Shown in pieces: positions 22,723-32,703 of a DNA stretch of 64,000 nucleotides. The notes beneath the pieces were generated by a model, which did no database searches, had not been told where the DNA came from, and was given only the letters and a program-made list of their open reading frames with translations. The stretch is from NCBI GenBank assembly GCA_025766275.1, contig JAFKAC010000170.1, positions 28,899-92,898 on the forward strand, in the 5' to 3' direction. This stretch comes from Lactarius indigo. Its lineage: Eukaryota; Basidiomycota; Agaricomycetes; Russulales; Russulaceae. A program made the position numbers and the translations under genes. Numbering within the stretch: position 1 is the first letter of the stretch; each line of letters opens with the position of its first letter.

Positions 22723-23330
22723 CTAATAAAATTGCGCCTGTCTAGTGTCGATGCAATTTGCCTGAAAACTACAGAACACCTCCACTTTTACCACACTTCC
22801 AACCTCACTGTAAACACAAGCAAGTTTTTCGTCGACGAAGTCGACACCTAGTGGAACATGAGGAACAAAGCAAGTTAGCGTCCATGTACAAGGGAAAAGG
22901 TAAATTCCGATATGCCTCATGAAAAAAAATCTCTTTACGGTAACTATATTGCGGTAAAGAAGGTTCCCACCGGATGGAATGAACAAGGACACTGCAGGGA
23001 AAACGATGAAACAAAAGGGAGGCCACGCTGTTCGCCGCAAGGCTCTGGAAGGCTTGCGGAGCCGTGGGCAACCGACCTGGCAAGTCATGTGGTGTCGACG
23101 ATTGCTGGATGCCATATTTAGCACCCATGCCGAAGTCGTGGCTAGGATAGTCGATTCAGCCCGGCCATGATTTTCTACGCTTTCTGTCTTTTCTGCCTTC
23201 GTTTGTTGTCTTCGTTACCATCACAGTACTACTACCCGCTAGTGACGCCCGCATATAATACATTGAGGATACGCTGTCTGACAATGCATGGAGGTTACGC
23301 CGCTCAGTTGTCAGGGTTATCCACCCAGGC
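22723..23330. other. inner end of left arm, no gene resolved
   Basis: A minus-strand frame at 22723-23124 contains LGVDFVDEKLA. A similar motif (LGVDFVDYDLA) occurs in an unrelated position at 25938-26237, so this may be the remnant of another dispersed family. Two overlapping frames compete and neither has a known domain. Confidence 0.3.
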
Positions 23331-23540
23331 TCAACCACGTCAAGACCACCCTCTAGGCATCAACATAAATACACAGGTGCGTTGTTGACATGACATATAA
23401 GCGGATGCTCTACTGTCGTAGAACTGATATTTTTCAGTCGTCGTCGATATATGCGTTCGGGACACGCCTCCCACGCTGGGGTGTTCCTGACCTGGGGCCG
23501 CCGTGTGCCGAGCTCCCCGTTTCCCCTGACCACAGTCTCC

Positions 23541-23690
23541 CATGCGCAACGCTGCTGGCGGATGTCGACATTGCGGTTGCAGGTGCCATCGCACAGACGA
23601 TCTCCTATCCATTCGAGGTCGTATGCCAGCGCGTGCAAGTAGTTGGGCCAATGGAACCCTGGCAGAGATGTGCCGCAAAGTTCCGAAGGG
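23541..23690 (+). pseudogene. mitochondrial carrier fragment
   Basis: The plus strand encodes VAGAIAQTISYPFEVVCQRV followed by QV, which matches the last repeat of coenzyme A/Leu5-type mitochondrial carriers (SLC25A16/42 group), where GAIAQTISYPFDVxRRRMQ is typical. The signature PX[DE]XX[KR] is present in part; the expected arginine is cysteine, explained by a CGC to TGC change. No other carrier repeat is found nearby. It lies about 200 bp beyond the inner end of the left arm and is a non-functional scrap. Confidence 0.65.
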
Positions 23691-23699
23691 ACAATAACA

Positions 23700-24800
23700 A
23701 CACTGCGAACTCGCAGCACAAAGACGATAGTCAATCCAACACCCGTCAACTGAAGGTGAATACTTCAATATTTGAGTCATGCCGCGTCTTATCATTATCG
23801 GATCAGCTTCACGCAGCATAATCACGTAGGTCTTTTTACTCTGCTTGACAAGTCGCCTTAAGTGGACAATTATATTGTTGTTCGCACATTCGACACAGCA
23901 TCGCTACGTGGCGTCGTGGACTATGGTGGTACAAGGATTGGTCTCTTTCTTTATATATACTTACACCACCTGGCATCGATACGTGTGTATTTTTATGGAA
24001 TGAAATCAAATCATATCGTTTTTTATATATCCTAAAGCGGGATTGGACATCGGAAATGCATCGATTCCTAGAACTCTCATAGAACATGTCATTGCCAATT
24101 GAAGTAATCCGAAATTTAATCAACGTCATCACCTTGCTTGCCAAGGTCATATGGCAGGTCGATATTCTGGGTGAATCGTAAACAAAGCCAAAGTGAATCT
24201 TGTTACATAACCTTTGACCCATTTTCGGTGAATTCCGCCACCCCACACAGGGAGGAAGTCTGTTATATAATCACTTTCTTCGTTCGCTGTATGATTCCAC
24301 AGATACTCTGGCTTCCGCTCCCTCAGTTGGGCAACCTCCATCAAGAAAACTGTGTTCTGCGTTTCAACGGTGCTAGGGGATATGGTAGGGGATTGACTTT
24401 AGTCATCATTCTTGGTACGTTACGCTGTCTTGGTGACAAGATTGGTCTTGACTCTTGAGACCGTAGATGAACGAAGAGGGTGCGTTGAGTGCTTCCAGCA
24501 CATGCCCATGCTCACCACCACATATGCACAGGGCCGCCGTAGTGATGAGCTGGGCTGGGCTCAAAGCCCGGGTTGCCTAGCCGTCAAAGTGGCCTCAAAG
24601 CCCTCGCCCGTGACTTGCCTTTCTCGCACCTCACGTCGCTGTCCAGCGCGCTCAACCATGCTTATCATCTTCCATCATCTTTATATCCCTGGCTCATCAG
24701 AGTCGCTTGTCAAACGCATCGGCTGCGCCGCACTGTCGCGCTGCGCCATTGCCTCCTTCGCCGCCACTATCCCTTTCAACACTTGTCATGAAGACGCGGA
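23700..24800. other. no gene recognised
   Basis: Several frames of 60-140 codons are open on both strands, but none shows a known motif, consistent splice sites or codon bias. Confidence 0.3.
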
Positions 24801-24836
24801 CGGGCTCCAGCCCAGTAATCAAGATATGTATATTTT

Positions 24837-25870
24837 TTGGGTTTCATTTTGTTTCTTACTGAGTCTCGGACGACCTCTATCTCCCCAGCACTTGCAAGAA
24901 GTGCCCCCCACGCCGCACCCCTCAAATCCCCACCGTCACCGCCTCGCCTGCACGCAAACCCGCCGCTACCTCTACCCTTCGCCACCGGGAGTCCACCATC
25001 ACCGCCACCCCGTCACAGCGCCATCACAACACGGCGTGCAAGCCCCTCTTCAAATCCCCACAACACCGACAGCGCACAAACCCCCCTGCGATATCAACTC
25101 AACATGGCACACAAGTCCCGCCATGACGCAAGCCGCAAACGACGGAGGCCACTGGCGACGGCAGCAATATGGTGACAACAACAATGCGGCGATGACCGCG
25201 ACCGTGACGGAACGCCTCGTGCCTCTACACCGCCACCTCATCCGGCGCCTGTGACATCATCCTGCTCGACGGTACAAGTATTGGCAACAGTGTCTCTGTT
25301 TCTGGTGCCGTTCCCACGAACACGACGTCATCGCCGGTAGGTCCTTTTCCTGTCCTCGCCCCCTTCGGCGTCGGCCACCGCATCTTCATTGCTCATCTTA
25401 TTGACGGCTCCTCCGCAGACGGCACCTCTTACCACCTCAGGCACTTCCGCTACCAGGACATCTAAAGGTTCAAGCTCATGTTCATCAGATGCCGCCTCGG
25501 CCATCCGTCTTGCAGGCAGTGGCACTCCTGTTGGTTTCGTCACCATCGTAATGGGCGCCGACGGCCCCATTAAAGTTTACGGTCCTTCGAGGTTCAGAAT
25601 CAGCATCCTCTCAAAGTCCATCTTTTACCGCATCTTCAACCTCGTTTCGTCTTGCTGGTGGGCGTCTTGGTGCTATCGCTACTCGCTTGGAGCGCGCCAT
25701 CGCTCGCTGGGCGCGCGCAAACTGGGCAGACTCGTCTTCCTCACTAAATTCAGAAACATCATCAGACTCCGAGCGACCATGTCCGCGACCACGGCAACCC
25801 AAGACAACAACACAGGCGGCGTTACGACAACTACGCGCCGACGACTGTAGCAACGGGAGGAGACGGAACG
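24837..25870 (+). other. low-complexity proline/serine/threonine-rich open frames
   Basis: Frames at 24837-25254 and 25389-25850 are rich in P, S, T and R (for example SPPSPPRLHANPPLPLPFA). Another frame at 25687-25908 has RLERAIARWARANWADSSSS. Overlapping frames are open at once, which points to C-rich DNA more than to selection for protein. A gene cannot be excluded. Confidence 0.25.
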
Positions 25871-25937
25871 TCGTTCCCTTTACTCACTACAGCGTATACT
25901 TATGTTGAAAAAGGAATATATTTTGTTGCTCCATTTC

Positions 25938-26237
25938 TCACATTTCCTTTTTTTTCACCTTTGGCTGTCGTCTTGCACAGTAACGGCGCTTTCCCACGAC
26001 CAAGCCCGGGCCCCCTCTACACGGCCAGGCTGATGTTTTGAGCAAGCCCAAAAGGCCCAGTGACGCAGAGACGTGTTGAAAAACCCTACCAAAATAGATA
26101 CAGTTTCCATGCAACGGCTCCCACCAAGCAAGGTCATAGTCGACAAAGTCGACGCCTAGTATACTATATGGTGGGAAAAGTCGTGACTGGATAGAGATCA
26201 AGCGAACACAATCAACTGGAAACGATGGACTTCCCAC
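25938..26237 (-). pseudogene. fragment of an unknown family with GVDFVD motif
   Basis: A 99-codon frame contains SILGVDFVDYDLAWWEPLHG followed by NCIYFGRVFQH. The LGVDFVD..LA core also occurs at the inner ends of both arms (57765-57800 and its mirror), with similar DNA (ctaggygtcgactt). Function is unknown; the fragment seems too short to be a full gene. Confidence 0.35.
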
Positions 26238-26296
26238 AGGTACTCATACAGTATGTGAAACAACTCGGCTTGTGTCAGCGCTCAAATCGTTCAAGC

Positions 26297-27993
26297 TCAA
26301 GTGTCAAGACTCAATAGTCTGTAAGTAAGAGCGATTGAAATTAGAAATATTTAGCATCTCGACTGTTTAGTTTGAGACTTACGCGATCACGTCGGAAGAA
26401 TGGGCGAACGAATATTTCTCCATTTTCGGACACAACACGTGTTTTACATAGAGTGCTTCTCGACCTTCAAGCCATCTGGGGTCGTAGGCATTGATCAGAA
26501 GGCCTGTCGGCACATGCACCTTCTTATGAACTTTCTGGGACCCGATATGGATGTGAGGAAACGCGCCACGCTTGTCAAGAGACCAGCTATTGATATGGTT
26601 TCGGTGATGCAGCTGGTCAAAGACCTTGAGCCAGTTGTGTAGGTCGGGGTGTCGCCAATCGGGTTTGACAACTGTGTATGTGATCCGCTTCGAGTTGCAG
26701 TCGACATCAGATTCATCTGAGGACATCCCATTGGATCCCAATGCATCTAATATATCGAGGTGCCTTTTGAGTGGATCAAAGAGCTTGGCGATACCACGGC
26801 GGCGTTGAAACAACTACGTTGTACATGAGCAATTGGTTGCAATAAGGATAAGAGACCCACTCACTTGGTATTTGCGCTGTTGCCTGCTATGCTTAGACCT
26901 CTCAGAGGCCCTATCCGCTTGCGAGAGCGCTTCATGTTTGTGGCAAGACCTAAAACTCCTGATCCGATTGGTGAATGCTCTTTCTATCGCCTGGCGCATC
27001 TCCTGTGTATCATCGTACTCCATCTTCTGGACAAAATGATCGACGAAAACATGCCCAGCGGAGATATTCCAAGGTAACCTTGGTTCCCCCGCTATGTCGA
27101 TCATGAACTCAGCAGTTGTGGCGTCACAAGCCTTTGCGCCATGACCTGTGTGCTCCCACTCGGTTGAAAACCTGGAAACCCGAGAAGGTTCAGGCGTGCG
27201 GCCATAGGGTGGGTTCTCCTTAAGGAGGCAGTCGAGTTCACTTCGGACCAGTTTCTGGACCAGATAAAGTTAGCACAGAAATGTGTCGCAGGGTTGATGT
27301 TGGGCGTAAACTGACGGCCAGCACATTTTTTCTAACCCCTCAGCGCCTTGGACTTTGTCCACGTCGGCTTTGTCTCTTCCAACCGCCGCTGGAACCACCC
27401 CCCTGGTACAATGAAAACCCTTATCAATCTGGACGGACATGGTGACGGTAGTATGACTTTCCTGCTGGTGACGTTCGGCGTCCTGGGAATTGGAGGGGGG
27501 CCCACGGTCAGCTCTCAGGGACCCACGCACATAGTGGCCACTCGATGGGACAGCCCGATGTTGGCTCAATCCGCCATGGCCGCTGGGTATAGGTAGCGCT
27601 GGGGAAACCGTTGATGGCCTCGATGGTCGAGGTGACAAAGGCTGCAAGGGTTGCCTAGGCGGTGTGAAGGGCTGAGGCAACTGCTGAGAATCCTTCGCAC
27701 TAATTAGTACTGAATGTATAAGCCAAACGAGAGAAAAGCGTAGGGCGTACCGCAAGACTGCTACTTTGGTATCCATTTTGAACCGCTGTATCGTTACCTA
27801 TGTCGAATTCCTCGGCTGATCTATATAGTTCCTGGTCCGAGTCAAAATCAAAGGGAACCGGGGAATCAGAAGCATAGAAGTCTCGTGGGTCCCAGACATG
27901 CTCGTCCGGTGGTAGGATTTGCTCTACTTCAACCGAGCTTCTGTCGAAAGTGTCAATGACACTTGCCGGATGCAGTGCAGACTTCAGCCCCAC
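26297..27993 (-). CDS. multi-exon gene of an uncharacterised, probably basidiomycete, family
   Basis: The 3' half is well defined by introns that keep the frame: exon 27254-26865, intron of 51 bp, exon 26813-26383, intron of 64 bp, exon 26318-26297 with TGA. The conserved-looking part contains EPRLPWNISAGHVFVDHFV, RKYQ/LFQRRRGIAKL, LGSNGMSSDESD and GAFPHIHIG. The resemblance to multicopy hypothetical proteins of Agaricomycetes is from memory and names no function. The 5' part is less sure. Exons ending in VQNGYQSSSLA (27993 down to about 27750) and starting DSQQLPQPF (about 27690 down to 27310, proline-rich) join across a 59-bp intron in phase. Their link to 27254 needs a weaker donor. An acidic stretch at 28324-28584 (SPSEDEDVSSVDADDESD) may be a further upstream exon. 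Confidence 0.55.
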
Positions 27994-28584
27994 CTTCCAT
28001 GAGGACTCTGATTTGTCCTCCCCTTGCCTCTACCTGGGTGCAATAACGCTGCTCGTGGAGTGGCTGTTAACTCGTCGAATTGCTAGTAATGTGATTGCCT
28101 CCGAGTCAGTATTAACACGTCCTAGCGGGGATCAAATATGGCACACCTCGGAGCCATGACTTCTATCTCCAATTCCTGTGGAAGAACCCGATCAGTGTCG
28201 CTTCTTTCTTTGTGCTTGAAGCAAATTGAACGAGCTTTCCGCGACTCAAAGTAAAAAGTACTTACGCGTGTCATGTTCCAAGCCAGGTTCCGAGTCTGCA
28301 GCCGAAGTTAAATCGTGGCACATCTAGCCTAGGCACGACGATGGGATATTACCATCGCCGGACTGAGAATTGTGCCACTTTGCGTGTCTCTGACGGGATA
28401 TGTTATGGGCATCAGACTCGTCATCAGCATCAACGCTAGACACGTCTTCGTCCTCAGATGGGCTTGAGTCACGTGCGTAACTGTTGTTTTCATGATCCTG
28501 GCGGGTACTAGTAGCCGCCCCCGCACTGATAGACTCTGGTTCGGAGGTAGTCAAAGTCAAACAAATATTTGATTTTACATGCAA

Positions 28585-29560
28585 TAGTACTCACTGAAAA
28601 TACCAGGCCCCTTGTGACTGACGGTGGCTCTTGCCATGTCTAAGTAGGTCAAAGCGTAGTAACAGTAGGTATACCTTGCGTATGTTTGCAGAGGCACTCA
28701 AAACGGGTACTTTGCGTTTCTGGCATCCGCATTACACCCATATATTATAATACACATTTCACCAAGAGTAAGGATCTGCATTGTACTCCTTAAAAGGTCT
28801 CGGGCACCTACCATTGAGATGAAACGCTTAACGCACTCATTGTTACCCATTTCTAGTAAGAAAGCCGTCTGTTGCACCTCTGGATCTCCCCATCTCCGCA
28901 TCTATTGTCTTACTTCTCTGGACTAGTTTCTCTGACTCAACGTCGAGTCAACGACCCTCCAAGTGACCCTCGTTCGAGTGCCCGCGCTCTATGTGATTGT
29001 TATATTTGATTGATCAACTCGGCCAAGAACTCGGCCCGGCACAGTGCTAATACGTTGAATATGTGAACTGACACTCGAGCACCGTAAGTTCGTAACCAAA
29101 TTCTTTTGTTTGTTGCCTTTGGGCACCCACATGTTCCATCCGTGTTTGCAAAAACTGATTGGAAAAAACATGTTCTATTTGCACCAAAATAGCGCTTTCA
29201 TCGGATATGAGTGCCTTGAGTGTCTAACTCGGTTGGCCCTACCGCTCTGCGTCTATAGACTCGGATTTCCTCCTTTCTTAGCCGTCTCTGGGCTACTTGC
29301 TCATGACGCCGTGATATATAATGTCCTGTGTCAGTCGCTCATTCACCGCCATACTGTCTCCCAGCCCAATCCTGTCAGTTCAAATCATGACAACGAAAGT
29401 TCTGCATTATATGCCCGACCATGCTCTCTTGGCAGAGGACACTGAGAGGTTTGTACTTCTCGTGCTAGACCTTCCATCTTGAGAGTGTGACTCATCGGAA
29501 CTGGTTCAAGCTGCAGGCCCACTGTCAGTATCGCTCCGGAGTCCCACATTTAGCATCGGC
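28585..29560. other. no gene recognised
   Basis: Only short frames without motifs are present on either strand. The segment separates the minus-strand gene ending its 5' side near 28000-28580 from the plus-strand candidate starting at 29561. Confidence 0.3.
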
Positions 29561-30220
29561 ATGTCTGATTATCCTGTCATGCAGATATCAGAAAATACAA
29601 GCCCTTCATCAATGCACGTATCCACTAGATCTCCACAAATTGATGACGCCAACGAGGTACGAAACCTGCAACGCCGCAACGCGATGTACCATTCTAACGA
29701 CGTGCCAAGGATCTAACTCCCAGGCTCGGGACACCATTTGCGAAATCCGAGAAACCAGGCAAGAGACCAGGTGCCGAATTCGATACCCAAATAGATGGGA
29801 CGAACGCTCTCAGTGTCGTAAATGGTCTGTGTCTACTCTATTTCATATGCCTCAGCTTAAATCTTCCAAAATGAAGCTCTCGGCGAGGGTAGTACAGCTT
29901 CTCAGTTCCACGTCAGCCACGACACTGCGCTTGACACTGCGATTCCAATTCAGCAGCCTAAGTCAGAGCTAACGCGCGAGGACCTTTATGCGTTGCGTCA
30001 AGAAGTTCACACAGCTCTTCGGCGCATAATTGAGGTAGAAAGGCGTACGGGTATTGTGCGGAGTGATAGATCTCTCCGCTGCGAGCGCATCCAACTAGGT
30101 TTGGAAATTGCTGTAGCAGACAACCGGGTGAGAGCACGCGGACTTCCTTTCTTGATAATCATTCTCGCCATAATTACTACGATAGTTCTAAATGCCTACA
30201 AGTACGCGTTCTCTAGTTGA
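29561..30220 (+). CDS. candidate tail-anchored membrane protein (170 aa, three exons)
   Basis: The model is ATG at 29561, exons 29561-29656, 29724-29817 and 29898-30220, all with GT-AG borders and matching phases (513 coding nt). Intron 1 (67 bp) has a good branch-like CTAAC before the acceptor. The protein starts MSDYPVMQISENTSPSS, has a charged helical middle (LYALRQEVHTALRRIIEVE) and ends in a hydrophobic segment (LPFLIIILAIITTIVL) followed by about 10 residues. That is the pattern of a C-terminal membrane anchor. No family is recognised. The second intron (80 bp) is less certain. Confidence 0.4.
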
Positions 30221-30329
30221 CTCAGTAGGTATGCACAATTTTAATTAAGATCTTCGGGCCTTCCGACTAGCTGTAATTCAATTCCATACTCGGAAGCCGA
30301 AGGATGACGATAAAGGAGCAAGCGCGTTC

Positions 30330-32092
30330 GTTTCTTATTGTAGTTTGTAGTGTTCAGCAATATATATATAAGACGAAAGTTTGACACGGTGAACATGCTC
30401 GAGAGCAGGTGCGTGAAGGGTTAAGGGATTAGCAACCACGAGCAGAACCGAAAGAACCGAGGTCGACGAGACACGAGAGAGAAAGTCGGACACGTCGAAG
30501 AACAAGTGAAGAGGCGGAAAACTTAGGAAGGAAAGGAGAATAAGTCGAGGAAAGAGGAAGCCGTGAACGAGTTGCGAGGGTAGTACGACGCGCAAAGTCG
30601 AACAAGACAAGGAGGAAGCAAGTCGAGCGAAGAGACTCCTCATGTCAGCCGAAACAACTAACACAAATAAAATGACCTAGAAAGAAGGGAGAAATGAGTA
30701 GTCAGTAGTACAAAATTCGAGTTTAGAGGGAGAGGGTCGATCTTAAGGGGCGAGGAGAAACGTTGCGCGAAGGAGGCAGCAAGTCAGGTGTCAGGTGTGG
30801 TGTCTTCGACTTTAACCTGACTCGGAAGGTGGCTTGATCACATAGAAGGACGCGAAGAGGAAACGGAGGAAAATGACTCAGGATTGAAAGCGAATCAGAG
30901 GCATATACAAGCGGTCTGTATCTAACGTCGAACGCGATCCGAGAATGTCGAAGTCGAGAAGTAAGAAAAGTAAAATGTAGGATGGTGAAAAGGTGAACAA
31001 AGAGTCAAGCAAAGAGTCTGTGGTGTAAATGCAGTCAACGAATAAAAACACGCGGTCAACGCGAAAAACACGAGTGGTAGGTAAAAGTAGGGGAGTCGGT
31101 GATCAGAGGTGCATAGCCGAACGACAGTGCTGAAGATGACGACAATGTGCACCGATAGTACAAGAGAGTGTCGCAAAATCCAAAGAATATGGGCGCGCTT
31201 ATGCCCGAGACAAAGAGCGCAACCCTAAGATGATCCGACGAGAAAAGGTGGCTTGAAAGGGGACGACACGGGCGGCGCGATAGAACCGAGATGGAGAATA
31301 AAAGAGTGGATGATGGAAACATGGCAGGCTTGAAGCCGTGCCGTCGGCGTCACAGTTGGAGGGCTTCGGAACAAGGTTATCCCAAGGTGTGGGTGATCGA
31401 GAAGCATCCGACGATGACGGAAGACTGGATTTCGACGGGGCAAGGAACGGCAGGTTCGAGGGCAGGATGAGAGAGAAGAGCGTTTGCGATACAGTAGTTG
31501 GTCAGACCTGTAAAGGGTCACCAGTCCCAGTCCCAGACCGACCATTTTTACGGCATCGTCAGACCAAGGGTGCAGGAAAGGGCGGAACTGCCTAGACTCG
31601 TAACCAGCCGTTCGAATGAGAGGATTTTTGAGGGTGTCGCAGCGACTGGAGGATCCTCGATTCTCCAGCGGTCCTTGCGCAGCCGGCACCCCCATAGAGC
31701 GAGCGGTCACCAGTCTAGGAACTGCCTTCCCTCACCTCAGCACTGATCAGAGTTTCAAGCAGGGCATCTGTGCCACGTTCCGACAGGTGCGGCTCGGTTG
31801 CAGACAATCATTCTAACTTACTTTGCAGCGATATCGATCGCTGATCAAACGGGTTGTAACTTAGCCCGAACGTTCTGATGAGCGCCGGAATTGTCTATAC
31901 ATTCTTTTGGATGCCGATCATAGCTGGCGTTCAACGTTCAGATTCCAGATATAGAGGACAATACTGCAAGAAAGCCTCTTTGAAACTGGAAGGTCGCTCA
32001 CCTACCGTCCCCACCCCGTCACATGCCTCTACCGTCCAGTGCCAGTAATGATGACGACGATTGTTTTTCTGTTCAACTCAATAGTAGCGAGA
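30330..32092. other. no gene recognised; long purine-rich tract
   Basis: From about 30430 to 31090 the plus strand is strongly A+G-rich with recurring GTCGA/AAGTCGA words, so minus-strand frames translate as serine/leucine-rich low-complexity peptides. 31225-31816 has competing frames without motifs. The segment ends at the gypsy target site CGAGA (32088-32092). Confidence 0.35.
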
Positions 32093-32677
32093 TGTTACGC
32101 CCTAGCAGGGGCGTGGGTTCTGAAGGTTCTGAATCACACAAGTATCAAGCGAAGACCTCTATTGTCTTATTGCTATGAAATACGAGTGACAAAAGTGTGG
32201 CACAAGGTGCAGCACTACTCTGTAATGTAGGACTCCTCGTCCGAAGTGTCTAACACTTCTCTACACTTGATCTTGCTAGTGCACAGAGTATAACAGGTGT
32301 GACGCGTTGATATAGTTCAACTGCAAAGACTTCGAAGTGTCCTGGTTAAGGACTGAGGTAGGGGATGCACAAGAAGAGAGGGATAAGGCGAGGTCACACC
32401 AAAGTATGGAGGCAAGGTTGCTAGATTGCAAACGAAGCCAAGTCTGGCTTCCTACGGTCTATGGTACAGGTTTATATAGGACAGGGTTCCAAACAACATG
32501 AACACAAGTCCACACAATGTCAAAGAGACTAAACGGAGTAAACAGAGGTTCGGATCAAAGAAACAGCGCCACTGGTAACAGTAGCTCCTTTGGTAACAAG
32601 GTATAGTACAAAAGGGGGGGAGGGAAGGCAGGGTGGAGACATACTGTGACTTAGGTCCGAAGCGTCGGATCATAACA
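32093..32677 (-). repeat. 3' LTR of the gypsy element
   Basis: 585 bp with TG...CA ends (plus strand TGTTACGCC...GGATCATAACA), identical in my reading to the 5' LTR. It would carry the polyadenylation signals of the element. Confidence 0.95.
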
Positions 32678-32700
32678 TGAGCCCCTCTCTAAGTCAACTC
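32678..32700 (-). other. polypurine tract of the gypsy element
   Basis: The minus strand reads GACTTAGAGAGGGGCTCA directly before the 3' LTR. A very similar tract lies beside the LTR-like segment at 6803-6828. Confidence 0.65.
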
Positions 32701-32703
32701 TCC

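Larger units (their letters stand above)
16907..23330. repeat. inverted duplication, left arm, main part
   Basis: This segment matches the reverse complement of 57287-63696 almost base for base, with small indels (2 bp near 20150, 2 bp in a WD40 intron, a few others). The match ends at the shared GCCTGGGTGG motif (complement at 23321-23330). It carries one WD40-like gene, one uncharacterised gene and GC-rich repeats. At nearly every difference I compared, this arm has TG or CA where the right arm has CG. Confidence 0.95.

Noticed and set aside
24412..25254. 280-codon plus-strand frame as a gene
   Set aside because: Low-complexity proline/histidine-rich translation with overlapping open frames and no splice-supported structure.
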